From positions 62,001 to 126,000 of the forward strand of contig NW_024882976.1 of NCBI RefSeq assembly GCF_019059575.1: DNA of 64,000 nt, read 5' to 3'. Below the pieces are notes generated by a model. The model was not told where the DNA came from and ran no database searches. It saw only the letters and a program-made list of their open reading frames with translations. Positions 34,906 through 46,740 of the stretch are shown one piece after another. This DNA is from Amphibalanus amphitrite (Eukaryota > Arthropoda > Thecostraca > Balanomorpha > Balanidae). The translations under genes and the position numbers were made by a program. Position 1 is the first letter of the stretch; each line of letters begins with the position of its first letter.

Positions 34906-35607
34906 ATGAAGGTAAGTGCAAGGTAGAAACAAATCTGCAACAATCTACAAGAGCAGAAACTAGAAAGTTATATTGCAAGAAAAGAAACATCTAACTATGT
35001 GTCTCCTTAAATCAATTTTATTCTAGTTCACAATAGAATCAATAACTTTTTCGTTTAAGAAACATAATTATCCATCCCGATCATTTATAAATGGCCTCAT
35101 TGTATAACCTGCCTAAATATTTTGTGCACTACAGCAATAGGATCACGGGAAAACGTGTCATGACAAGTGCTGTTCCTTGTGCTTCAGTTCTTCGTGGTTG
35201 CCGCCCTGCTGGCCGTTGCCGCCGCCGACAGCGCGCCCTCCTACGCGCCCAGGCCCGCCTACCACCCCCAGCCGGCCTACAAGCCCGCTCCCTACCACCA
35301 GGACAGCTACGACCAGCCGCCCAAGTACGACTACAGCTACGACGTCCACGGATACGGAGACTACGAGCCCGTCTTCAACGCCCAGGAGGCGCGTGACGGC
35401 TACGCCACCCAGGGATCTTACTCGGTTGTGCTGCCCGACGGCCGTACCCAGACGGTCACCTACCGTGTGGATGACGCCTACTCTGGCACTGTTGCTGACG
35501 TCACCTACGAGGGTGAGGCTCGCTACGACGAGTACAAGCCCAGCTACAAGCCCAGCTACCCTCAGCAGAGCTACAAGCCCACCTACAAGCCCGCCTACGG
35601 CAACTAA
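34906..35607 (+). CDS. RR-type cuticle protein, type A (gene 6)
   Basis: Exons 34906-34911 (ATG AAG) and 35188-35607, with donor gtaagt and acceptor tgcttcag. The product is 141 aa: signal peptide 1-16, linker PYHQDSYDQ, RR domain at about 49-114 with SGTVADVTY, tail PQQSYKPTYKPAYGN. The intron's 5' part is related to gene 5's. The 3' flank differs from the other type A genes, and the first AATAAA I see is 36032-36037, over 400 bp downstream, so the 3' UTR is longer or uses a variant signal. Confidence 0.92.
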
Positions 35608-36459
35608 ATTCTTAATTCCACACAGTCCCCATAACGAGCTGGTTATTTGATATCTGTACCTGATTGCACGGTTGAATGTGAATGCCAAATGTGTGTTTAT
35701 GTGTGCTTGCGTGCGCTTGTGGAGTGCCTCGTATTTATCGTGTGGGTGTGAAACATGATAATACAAACTTCGCACAGTCAACTAGGATTTGAAGGAATGT
35801 TCATCTGCACGGATTCGCAGTCGACAAGCTACTTAAGAAGTTCTAAAAACATAAATTAAAGTGAACATAAAATTTTATCAACGTACATAAATAAGAAATG
35901 AAAACTTGAACCTTTAAAGTAATACGCTTACTCACTCTCGCATCGGACTATCGCGTGCATGCCATATTTTGCAGCATTTAGTCGGTTTGCGGCAGGACGG
36001 GATTACACCAAAACGTATGGTTTTTAAAACCAATAAAACAAGGCCCTAACACATACAGTAAAACGCCTTTCGGGGCGACAAACGAACGAGCGAGAGGGTG
36101 AGCCTTACACGTGCGGAATTGCGAGGGGTACAGTCCACAGCAGAAGTAATGTGGGGTTTCAGTCATGGGTATGTTCTGCTTCTGAAGCTTAGGAACGATT
36201 AGCCAGACTACAATGAAACTTTGAATGTAGCTTATATGTATCGTCACCCTTGCAGCTGCAACTTTAGCTATTGACATCTTCTTTTCGATCACTCCGCATT
36301 AAACAATCGCCAGTCTAAGCCAACCGTTGAGATTGGTAAAACCCTACATTACTTTAGCGGTGGGCTGTACTTCCAAATGACTTGGCACGGCGCCCCACTA
36401 ACCGGTCTCAAGCGATGTGCCAAATTTGAGCGCAATCGGCCCAGGCGTTCTTCAGATCA

Positions 36460-37050
36460 GGGCCTCGTTTCATAGAGCTCTGCCGTAACTTACACCTTTC
36501 CGCAATTAACACCCTTTCAAGCTACGGAGCGTAAATAAAGCCGTTTTATAAAGCCACAAGTCTGGCCACAACTGGATATGTTTACACCTCCGTAACATAA
36601 GCACGTTTGCGTAGTTGCCTTTAATTATGAAGCGTCCTACAAATTAGAATTTTATGTCAACACTAATTTTTAAAAAGAAATTATTAACAAAAATGTTGCT
36701 TTTAAATCGTTAAAAATATTTATGAAAAAAATATGATCTTGCTGGTCATACTTTATTGAATCAATATATTGTAAAAAAAAACATAAAGCCAGCTTAAGCA
36801 AAAGTACCTAGCTGCAAAAGTGGCGCGGTGCGGCGAATAAACAATATTCCGATAGTGGCAAGGCCATAAAAGCGACTGGTAGGTACAGAAGATTTGCAGT
36901 TTCTTGGCTCTTCATTCTCCTTCACCGAGCTCAACATGATCAATTAGACCAAAAATGTCCATACCATTAACTTCGAATCTTCACATTAATTCAAATTCAC
37001 GCAACAAATGTGTTCGTTGTTTACACCACTGATATCAAGAACTTGATAAA
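36460..37050. mobile_element. truncated, inverted copy of the GGGCCTCGTTTCAT element
   Basis: It begins GGGCCTCGTTTCATAGAGCTCTGCCG and follows the 4940-5720 element in reverse orientation until about 37050 (ccactgatatcaagaacttgataaa). The other terminus is missing. The preceding 36360-36455 segment is a fragment of MITE C (gaccggtt...gatgtgccaaatttg, inverted). Confidence 0.7.
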
Positions 37051-37540
37051 GCCGCCTCTGACAGCTTCGTAACATGCTACGAAGGCACCAAAACTACTTC
37101 GTAAATGTTCAAATAGTTTCTAAATTCGAATTCAGCTCCAAAAACTAGCCTAGTAACATATAAAGCTCGAAAAAGTGAACCGAGGTCACCAAAGGTCATT
37201 GACCTGACCTGACCTTCAGGCGACCTTGACATCCACCTAAATGCATGGGAGCAACATCAAATCACATGTTTTAACGTTTGAAACCACGAGAAGCTTGCAA
37301 ACGCGCGGCTAATGCGAGCCGAAATACGCCGCATCACGATTCCGGCCAAACATGGCCTCGAGAAATAGGTTACGGGTCAAAGGTCACTTGGGTCAGGGTC
37401 ATGAAATTTTCCTTGTTACTACTACAGAGGTCTCAGCCAGGGAAAATCGCTGTTCTCAAAGGGGAGGGACCTCAGCCAGTCACTACTCGATTCTGACAGC
37501 GATGAGTGAAATGCCGGAGCCGCTAGCCCAGTGACGTTAA

Positions 37541-39246
37541 AGGGACCCTCCCGCCTTCAAAAAGGTTGACGAATTGGCATAAAGGTGATGTATCGCGATT
37601 CACAAAGAGCAAAAATAAATGTCTATCAAATTTCACCAAAAATGTTCACCGGTTTTTGAGACATTACACAGATGAGATTAAGATGAGATATTATACTTTT
37701 AATTTTGTTCATTTTGGGGGGCCTCTGCTGTTCCTATGACGTCATTAGTAAGCAATAATGTGGTATCTTAAAAGTGCGGCAGATGTTGCGCGCAAACAGT
37801 ATATACCACCACTGCTTCACAAATATGCTAGAATACGATTTTAAAATCGCTAGATCTGACGATCTGACGCTGACGTCACTAATTCAAAGGGGGCATTCAA
37901 ATGCATTAGTCCCTCTGAATCCAAAGTGCTGCAACTTTGAAATAAAATATCTCCGAATTAAAGCCTTTCTCGATGTTGTGAGTGCCCAAACCGGTAAGTG
38001 CAAGCCAGGGACCCAAATTTGGCTACCTCAACTCAAAACTAATGTTAACCCGCGCCCCGCTGGGATGGGGCAGAATCTGCCCCCCTCCCGTTTTTCGCCA
38101 ATAACTTCTAAACGCGTTACGCCAGCGACGTCAAACTTTCAGTACCTTATCATACATCAATTTGACACGTTCCCTGAAAATTTGAGCGAAATCCGTCGGA
38201 ATTTTTTTTTGAGAAATTGACGTTTTAGTGACGTCATGTTCGCCATTTTCGCTTAAAAAACGGCAAAATTTCAAACGCCGCTAACATCTTCATTTTTAAA
38301 GGAATCAAGACGTATCAAAAAAGGTTATACGTGATTCTACGTTGTCTATCAAATGCTTATCTCGGTTGTTTTGAAAATTTTGGATTTTAGCCCAAATTTT
38401 TTTCAAAAAACTGACTTTTTTGGAAAAATAATTATAAATCCAAAATTTTGAGTGTATCGAAAAAACCGGAATATATGACAGAGAAGTGGTCTATGTGCAC
38501 CTACATACCAATTTTTAGAAGAATCAGTTCAAAAATGTGGGAGTTATTCAAAATTTTATGACGTCACGACATACAAAACTTTTGAAAAATGATTTTTTTG
38601 AAGTTCTAGACCTCGTACGGAAACAAAAATAGCACCATTCGATTCACCGTGAAAAACTGCATCAGATAGACACCTTTTTAGGCCTTAACAACCAACTTCA
38701 AATTTTGACCTCACTTGACCTGACCTCGACCTGACATTCATCCAGAGGTGGTCCATATCACTTATTGAGTGTGCCTATTGAATTCTATGAATAAAATGAC
38801 CCATAAAACATGTGTCGCACATGCCCTTTTCTATATTTTGTTTTTGGTGACCTGACCTGACCTGACCTGACCTGACTTTGACCTTGACCTTTGAATGACA
38901 TTGTATGCAACGAATGTTGTCTTGGTAGTCTAAGAACACGTTTTGGGCAATCAGTCTCAGTCCATTCTTCGGCAACTACGGTGCAAGGCCGATACTGTAG
39001 AAACTTGCATTTTGTACCCTTGACCTGACCTTGACCTGACCTCTGACCTACTTAAGCAAAACAAATTTGGGCTCTTAAGATCCGCCTTGTTGAGAGCTTT
39101 CGATTGCCGTTTTCCCCGTCTTTCTACGACCATCGGTTCGGAAGTTAGACAGGGGGCAGAATCTGCCCCCCCCCCCCCCCCCAGCAGGGCGCCTATGGCT
39201 GAATAAAATAGCCCAGCGGGGCGCGGGTTAAAATGGGATGGTCACT
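37541..39246. mobile_element. MITE B copy split by a nested TTAA MITE
   Basis: The left terminus AGGGACCCTCCCGCCTT follows TTAA (37537-37540). The body to 38044 parallels 46786-47250. The right terminus is displaced to 39232-39246 (aatgggatggtcact, compared with ggtgggagggtccct in the intact copy) by insertion of 38045-39231 into a TTAA inside the inverted repeat. The outer duplication is TTAA/TTAT. Confidence 0.8.
38045..39231. mobile_element. TTAA-flanked piggyBac-like MITE nested in MITE B
   Basis: TTAA lies at 38045-38048 and 39228-39231. The termini are CCCGCGCCCCGCTGGG and its complement CCCAGCGGGGCGCGGG. The interior has (TGACC)5 near 38850-38875. It is a close relative of 26525-27748 and 59105-60259. 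Confidence 0.9.
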
Positions 39247-39339
39247 TTATTCCCTGGGCCCTGACAAGACTGTGGTGCCCCTGACAAGCCTGAAGTGCCT
39301 CCGCTCCGACAGGTCCGTGCCCTGTGGTGCCTCTGACAG

Positions 39340-39540
39340 GCCCATGGTACCCCTGCGAGGCCGGTGGTGCCCCTGGCAGGTCTCTGGTGACCCCTGAGGT
39401 GCCTTCAAAAGAGGACGTGGGGCCATCAGAAGCGGCTATATGAGCGCCCCTGCGAGGCCGGTGGTGCCCCTAGCAGGCCTCTGGTGACCCCTGAGGTGCC
39501 TTCAAAAGAGGACGTGGGGCCATCAGAAGCGGCTATATCA
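39340..39540. repeat. 97-bp tandem repeat, two copies
   Basis: GGCCATCAGAAGCGGCTATA occurs at 39421 and 39518, each preceded by 'cccctgcgaggccggtggtgcccct'-like and 'gtgaggtgcc'-like blocks. The surrounding 39250-39900 sequence is made of similar loosely repeated 'ggtgcccctgacaggcc' phrases. Confidence 0.75.
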
Positions 39541-39899
39541 CCGTTGGCATTGGGCCAGGAACTGCATGGGCCTCTGCTGTGAGTTGTGACCCAAAATAAG
39601 GCTCTCGAATGTCGAAATGGGACCTTCAGAGACAGGTAGGGACCCTCACCTCAACGGCCTGAGGCCGTAGGCACCCAAAAAGCAGTCGGAGTCCCCCAGA
39701 TGCCGAAATAGACCCATTTTGCGCCCTTGGAGGCCAGCGCGGGCCCTCATAGGTCGATGTGAGCCCTCTGAAGCCGGTGAAAAACCTCAAAGGCCATCAT
39801 AAGACCATCGGGCCACTGGCCAGTATGGGACTCGATGGGCAATTTCGACCTTTGGAGACCGGCGTGGGCCCCAGGGACGTACCCAGGGGTTGGGGCCAG

Positions 39900-41470
39900 T
39901 GTTTGCCATGGGCCGGTGATCACCAGCATTTCTACACCACGCGAAACACCGCCAACTGCCAACTGCCGCGCCACAAACACGTGCCAACAACAGTTTTTTT
40001 TAAGGTCGACTCCGTTCGCGCAACTTTTGACTGACCCTCACTGCTACCATATTGCTTCCATATTATGCTGCGCAAAGCTTATCTTCACCAAGTGGCTAAA
40101 AACCTCCATCAAGGTACATTTTCTTAGCAATTTGCCTCCAATTTTCTTAGCAATTTGCGTCCATGCTCTTCTGACGTTTTTTTTTTGTTTGGGGGGGGGG
40201 CAAACAGGCCACTTTAGGCCTGGGGGCATGGCCCCAAATGCCCCCCCCCCCTGGATCCGCCAGTGCACTTCAAGGCTTTATCATCAGCTGACAGGGCTCC
40301 CAATCGAACAAAAAAAGGCAACGCAGCGACGCAGGTTTCAGACATTGCACGCAGAGAAAAGAAGAAGCGCTCGGCGCAGGCTGAGATTTCATGAAGCGGT
40401 TGAAGATAAGTAACCAATTTGCATTCTCCTCTGCACCAGACCCATTTCATTAAATATCTACAGACGCATCGTTAGCTAGTCGTGATCCGACACCTCCTCC
40501 AATGGAACCCGCTCTCAACGTGACTGACAGAAAACACGCAAATACAGCGTCAACAACAAACTACCCCGATATCTCCCGGCATCCCCGATCACGATCGGTC
40601 GACTCCGACCTAGGGGAATAGCCCATCGTCGGTCACGCTGATGTCAGTCGTACGCCGCTGTGACCATATCACACCTCTCTGGCCACCATCAGCCACGTCG
40701 TCCGTCACCGACGCCGCAGATCGACGGCTGATCGCAATCAGAGCCCCTAATGAGCATGTGCGGATTAATTTACGATTATGTAGAGTGGCGAAATGGCCCG
40801 GTCGGGTCACGCGCTGCGTCGTCAGCGCTGAAGGACGTGACATCTGCCCTCAGCGCTGACCCCGCCCGGTCGGAATCTGATCGCACGGGCTCGTGCGCCA
40901 GCGCGTGCGACGCATCTACATAATTCACCGGAGACATTGAGTGGGTAACGACAACAAAATTTATAGAGACGCACGGTAGAGGTGATGTTTCAAGCACGGC
41001 TGAGGAATATGCATTAGGAGTTACTTGATAGCGTGATATGCACTTGAAAACACAACTTCCCGTTGGTCTCGAACAACTCTTCACAATCGAAAACAGTTAT
41101 GCCTTCGTTTTGACAAGTTGGAACTACAGCCTTAGCCGCCTGATTTACTCGGCCCAGCTCTGGGGAGTCCCAGGAGTTTCACCTCAGTTCTGCTGATCGC
41201 CGTAGCCACACTGTCCTAGCTCTGATGAAGGTGAATCAGCTTACTCCGCAGTTGGATCGCATCCGGTCCCCGTACTGATGGCCGCCGCAGCAGCTCGGCC
41301 TCAGATCTGTCCCCTCAGCGGCTCGAAGTCATTTCTGTCACCACAGCGGCGCGGCCACCCAGCGCGCACTCCGACCGCGGTCCCGGCCGGCTCCCGACGT
41401 CGATAACCCTGCCGCTCCGATACCATCTGGTCGACCGGCGCTCACGCGTCGGCCCCTGATCAGGGGGCAC
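39900..41470. other. upstream region of gene 7, no other gene recognised
   Basis: A hAT-like terminus (ggatccgccagtg, around 40253-40265) next to a C run resembles the end of a decayed element, but its partner was not found. Frames of up to 192 codons (39835-40413) have no domain or promoter support. From 40600 the DNA becomes GC-richer toward the gene 7 promoter. Confidence 0.4.
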
Positions 41471-41477
41471 CCGAGGA

Positions 41478-41592
41478 GGGGTCGCGACCTGACCGGGAAG
41501 GGGTCGCGACCTGACCGGGCGCTTTGGCCGCGCCGTGCCGGCCACCAGTCCGGACCTATATAGGCGGTCACCGCTCTGCAGAGGCCATCAGT
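41478..41592 (+). promoter_or_regulatory. core promoter of the large RR gene, with duplicated GGGTCGCGACC element
   Basis: Two copies of GGGGTCGCGACCTGACCGGG (41478-41497 and 41500-41519) precede TATATA (41557-41562, within the palindrome CCTATATAGG) and initiator TCAGT (41588-41592), whose A is 33 bp from the TATA start. ATG follows at 41668. Confidence 0.75.
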
Positions 41593-41667
41593 CCGAGTAC
41601 AGTGGATTCTGAGCGCAGGGGTGTTCCGTCCCCAGTCCCTAGAGCAGCGAATCGAACACCAGCCACA

Positions 41668-43787
41668 ATGAGGGTGAGTTTCCAGTGGGAATTTCTCGGG
41701 AAAAGGGGTTTTGTGGAATTCGCGTAGTCTAGGTCACGGACATGTGATAAATAACATCATGATTATTATTTTGTGATTGGGCCGATGATAGCAAAGACAA
41801 GTTTGAAGTCAACAAAGTCATTTCTTTCCATATTTCTATTCTGACGTTAACTTATGTCCGTTTCTTGCAGGGATTGACGATATTCGTCATAGCGCTGGGA
41901 GTGGCGGCCACTGAAAAACTGTCAACCTCGTCTGCTTCGCACGACCATAGATCGACTGAAACCGCGGCGCAACAGCATCCGACACATACAGCGGCATCTC
42001 AGAGACAAAGTGCAGCTGGTTCTAGCTACAAAGAGCCAGCAACAGGATACCAGCAGCCATCAACCAGCTATGACAAGCTAGCGAATTCTTACAAGGAACC
42101 CTCCGACAGCTACCAGCAACCTGCATCAAACTACCAGGCACCGGTATCGGACTACAAAGAACCTTCTTCCAGTTACCAGGCACCATCATCGGACTATAAA
42201 GACCCTTCCTCCAGTTACGAGACAGCCTCAACCAGCTACCAAGAACCGTCTTCGGGCAATAAAGAACCTTCTTCTAGTTACCAGCAGCCTGCATCAAGTT
42301 ATCAAGCACCGTCTTCGGACTATAAAGAACCTCTTTCCAGCTATCAAGCGCCTGCATCAAACTACCAGGAGCCGGCTTTAGCCTATAAAGAGCCTTCTTC
42401 CAGGTACCAAGCACCCTCTACCAGCTACCAAGCACCTTCTTCGGACTATAAAGAACCTCTTTCCAGTTACCAAGAACCCGCATCGAACTATCAGGCACCG
42501 GCATCAGAATATAAAGGACCTTCCAAATACCAAGAACCCGCAAATAGCTACCAAGCACCGTCTTCAAACTACAAAGAACCTGCTTCCAGTTACGAAGAGC
42601 CTTCTTCTGGTTACCAGCAACCAACTGGTGACTACAAAGAACCCGCAACCGTCTACAAACAGCCAACATCCAGCTACGTCCCCACACCAACTGTGATATA
42701 CCGACAGCCAAGCTCCCAAGAGACTGCCACTAGCTACCGGGTACCTTCAGCAAGTTACGCGGCCCCGACTGCGACACCCGCGTACAATGTGGCGGTTACC
42801 CAGACCAAGATAGCATCTGGCTACCAACAACCCACGTCCAGCTTCTCATCACCCACAGCGCACTCACAAGGCAGTAACTCGGCAAAGTATGAATACAGAT
42901 ATCGAGTCGACGGAGATGGGTACACATCACCCAAGTTCAGCGCACAGGAGGCGCGTGACGGATACGCCACCCAAGGATCTTACTCGGTTGTGCTGCCCGA
43001 CGGCCGTACCCAGACGGTGACTTACACAGTAAACGGTGACCAGGGCTATGTGGCTAAGGTGACGTACGACGGTGAAGCCATGTACCCAGATGCTACCAAA
43101 AAGAAAACGTATGAAACGGTAGCCACTTACAGGCCCAAACCTTCCTACCAGTCATCCACTCCCAAAGCCCCAACTCAGATCTATCAGTCCGCCGCTACAC
43201 CGGCTTTACCATACCAGCCCGCCCCTACACCCGATCCCTCCTACCAGCCGGCACCCTCCCCCAACCAGCAGTATAAGCCCGCACCCACACCCGCCCCCTC
43301 CCCCAACCAGCAGTATAAGCCCGCGTCCACACCCGCTCAGACCTATCAACCCGCTCCAGAGCCCGCTAAAGTTTACCAGTCTCCCTCGAAACCCGCTCAA
43401 GCGTACCAGCCTCTCTCCAAACCGGCTGAAAGTTATAGTCCCCCTGCCAAGCCTGCTACAGCCTACTCATCTCCTCCGAAAAATGCCCCAGCCTACGAGT
43501 CTCCATCCAAGCCCACTGAAAGCTACAATGCTCCCGCTAAACTTAAACAATCCTATCAGTCACCTTCCAAACCATCCTCATCTTATCAGTCTCTATCCAA
43601 ACTTTCTGAGAGCTACCAGCCTCCCTCTAAGCCTGCTGCGACCTACCAACCTGCCCCAGCCTACACCCCTAAGCCTACAGCAAAGCGTCCTGCTTACAGC
43701 AACCCCAATTATAAACCTGCTCCCACCTACCCACCGTCCTACCAGCCCGAGCAGACATATCCTGCACCTTTGCCTGCCTACGGATGA
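41668..43787 (+). CDS. large RR-type cuticle protein with Tyr-Pro repeat arms (gene 7)
   Basis: Exons 41668-41673 (ATG AGG, donor gtgagt) and 41871-43787 (acceptor tttcttgcag). The product is 640 aa. The joined start MRGLTIFVIALGVAATEK is a signal peptide. Residues about 45-320 are repeats of the form SSYQxPxSxYKEP. The RR domain is at about 340-408 (YEYRYRVDGDGY...GYVAKVTYDGEAMY). Residues about 415-640 are proline-rich YQPxxxP/YKPAP repeats. It is secreted and probably chitin-binding with extensible or cross-linkable tyrosine arms, in the manner of elastic cuticle proteins; that mechanical role is inference. The central RR core (42946-43018) is almost base-for-base that of the small genes although the rest is unrelated. 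AATAAA is at 43857-43862. Confidence 0.9.
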
Positions 43788-43869
43788 GCATCGCCCTTCC
43801 TCCGATATCAACTAGGTGTGGCACTGTAAATAATCGAAAACAGGTTCGCGTTTTATAATAAATCCCAAC

Positions 43870-44970
43870 ATTCCGTCACCACGCAAATAGGCACGTGACA
43901 GCGCGAATAACATATTCATTGTTTTGTGGGTGAGGTTTGGTTTGAGGGTTGATTGATAAATACAACTGTTGTCAGCTATGAAATTGTTTGTGAAAGCGAT
44001 TCCAGACAGCGTGTATGCTCGCATGACTAGTGAGTAGTGCAAGTACGTTTATGAGGAGCAAGTATTTTCGTGTTCAAAACTCCACCTAGCAGAAATGTAG
44101 CTTATTGAAATGCATGAGCCATTCAGACCCTCGCTGCACTCAGAACAGTGCGCAGCTCCATTTTGGAGCCTACTCAGACCGGCACTGACCCCCACATAAT
44201 ATCAAGGGGCCAAGACCGGTGACCCACCTGCCGGAGGTGTCTCTCGATAATTTCAACTGGGTGGGCGGGCGGAGTTCACTGACCCCTCTCAGAAGAACAT
44301 ACCTGAAACAAAGAAAGCAGATGGTTAGAAAAAAGATTGTCGTTTGCAGAAAAAGGATTGTTCGAAAAACTCGCTTTTTCTCCTTCTAAGCCATCATAGA
44401 CAATGGCAAGCTTACGCGTCCACAAGCTACGCACATGTGGATGTGGTATCGTACAAACATCAGATTCAACCGCTTCATCCATAAATTTATTGGCAAATAA
44501 TTGACGGGTTAAACCCAAGCCTCTTCATTCGGCTCGAGCAATAATACCCCTCAATTCTCATTCATAGCCACTTGTGTTCTTTTTGGGCCGTTTCGGTCCA
44601 ATGAGACTATTCTAGGGCCCATGGGATGAGAGGATAAGACGGAGACAATAGATCGAGTCGACCACCGGCTTGTGCGCAGCAGTGGCTGAGCCCATCCCCA
44701 TGGGACTCAGCACAGCCTCGCCCTGGTGGGACAGTACGACCGGACACCCGCCCGGCGCCCACCCACCTGCGCGCTGCGCGCTGCTGGCGCAGCGCGACGC
44801 CAGCGCTAAGCGGCGCGGCGCCGAACTAGAAACTCAGTACATCAAACAGATGGCGCCAGACAGTCCAGTGCAGGCAATGCACTAACGTGGCACTAACCTT
44901 CTGAGCAATATGTACCGCTTCAGCGGAACAAACTTTCCGAAAATCCTACCACAAAAAAAAATCATAGCTA
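43870..44970. other. intergenic, no supported gene
   Basis: 44660-44880 is GC-rich and open for 71 codons but has no signal peptide, domain or promoter. 44150-44280 has low-complexity 'gacc/ggtc' words. Nothing else is recognised. Confidence 0.35.
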
Positions 44971-45599
44971 ATCATTAGGGTGTCCCAAATTTCACGAAGT
45001 TTTCCAATTCGCTTAGGATACACCGGGATCCCGTTCCTTGGTTCATTTGAACCTTACACACCAATTTATAGAGTAAACTACCGGTAAACAAGGTTGCCGC
45101 TAGTGCTCTGAAGTTTTATTTGCATTTTGGTGTTATATGATAGTGCAGCGTTGTAGTCTCCGAATGCAAAATGGGAAATATGTGTGAACAACGTAGCAAT
45201 ATTACCTTCTCCGATGCTCAATGATGCTCAGATCCCACACACATTGCACAATGATGAATATCCGGGTATATGTACGCATACATACGTGTTTAACTGTGTG
45301 TGCGCGTGCCCGTATGCCTCCGTGCGTGTGTGTATGTGTGTATGTGTGTGTGTGCGCGCGCGCGACTGCGTGCGTGCCTACTGGAGAGAAGGCAATGCCC
45401 GTTTTAATCTTGGTGTGAGTAATCTTTTAATCTTCATGTGCCGCTGATTTTGTTAAGGAGTAAGTGATCAAATAAAGGTATCAGGTTGTTACTTCAAATG
45501 TCTCGCTTCAGTTCGAAAAGTCTGAGGCAATGGCGCACCACATAAACGCAGATTGAACAGAATCAAATTTACATTGCAGCTATGGGTATTAAGTTCACC

Positions 45600-45815
45600 G
45601 TACCCTGTCCTGAGACCGTCCACGCGCAACATCACCGTACCCTGCTCCGAGATCCGTCTAAACAAACATCATGCCTTGCTCTGAAAACCGTCTGAAACAT
45701 CGTACCCTATTCTGAGATGCGTCTAAAGCATCGTACCCCATTCTGAGATCCGTCTTAAACATCATACACTGCTCTGAGATCCGTCTAAAACATCCTACAC
45801 TGTTCTAAGGCCCAG
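45600..45815. repeat. short tandem units in palindrome arm (left)
   Basis: Units of about 35-45 bp built on 'accctNNtctgagatccgtctNaaacatc' recur from 45600 to 45815. The mirror array is at 46440-46620 in the other arm. This is internal structure of the foldback and not a gene. Confidence 0.7.
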
Positions 45816-46093
45816 CTACACTCTAAAGTCTACACATAACGTCATCGCAACTTGCTATAATATCTGTCTACCACTACAGACCCACGTGGTCCTTCTTGGT
45901 GTGACCGTAAAGCGACCTGTGCCATGCCACCACCTGGGCCAGCGCCTGCAGCTGGTCCTCATCTTTCGTTCTGTCCATCATCTCCTGTGCCAGCTTCACT
46001 CCGCGATCCGCTCCCTCATTCACAACTGCCAGGCTGTTGTATTTGTGAACTGCGTTGTAACCTGAGATACTTTTCCATTTTTGACAGGCTCTT

Positions 46094-46152
46094 GCAACCA
46101 TTTGAGGGCGCACTAATCCAGAATCTGGATGAGTGCGCCCTCGAATGGTTGC
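46094..46152. repeat. hairpin in the palindrome loop
   Basis: GCAACCATTTGAGGGCGCAC and its near-perfect complement form a stem of about 21 bp around 'taatccagaatctggat', which can itself pair. A second perfect hairpin with 12-bp arms (GCACTCATCCAT / ATGGATGAGTGC) and a 3-base loop lies at 46181-46207. Confidence 0.8.
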
Positions 46153-46740
46153 ACCGGGCACCCGGCTATGAGAATCATAGGCACTCATCCATAATATGGA
46201 TGAGTGCGTTGTGAATGATGTTGTGAATGATGGAGCGGATCGCGGAGTGAAGCTGGCACAGGAGATGATGGACAGAACGAAAGATGAGGACCAGCTGCAG
46301 GCGCTGGCCCAGGGGGTGGCATGGCACAGGTCGCTTTACGGTCACACGAAGAAGGACGTTACATGGGTCTGTAGTGGTAGACAGATATTAAACAGAGTGC
46401 GATGACGTTACGTGTAGACCGTAGAGTGTAAATGGGCCTCAGAGCAGTGTACGATGTTTAAGACGGATCTCAGAATGGGGTACGATGTTTTAGACGCAGC
46501 TCAGAATAGGGTACGATGTTTCAGACGGTTTTCAGAGCAAGGCATGATGTTTGTTTAGACGGATCTCGGAGCAGGGTACGGTGATGTTACGCAAGGACGG
46601 TCTCAGGACAGGGTACGGTGAACTTAATACCCATAGCTGCAATGTAAATTTGATTCTGTCCAATCTGCGTTTATGTGATGTGCCATTGCCTCAGACGGTT
46701 CGATCTGAAGCGAGATATTTGAAGCACTAACCTGAGACCT

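Noticed and set aside
38850-38880. CRISPR-like array of TGACC repeats
   Set aside because: The units are contiguous pentamers without spacers, inside a transposon of a eukaryotic genome.
39835-40413. 192-codon frame upstream of gene 7
   Set aside because: Crosses a repeat terminus with a G/C run, has no domain, and the composition changes along it.
46141-46405. A real small gene encoding the GADRGVKLAQEMMDRTKD peptide
   Set aside because: It lies in both arms of a foldback, with no start context, signal or exon structure. Treated as captured sequence.
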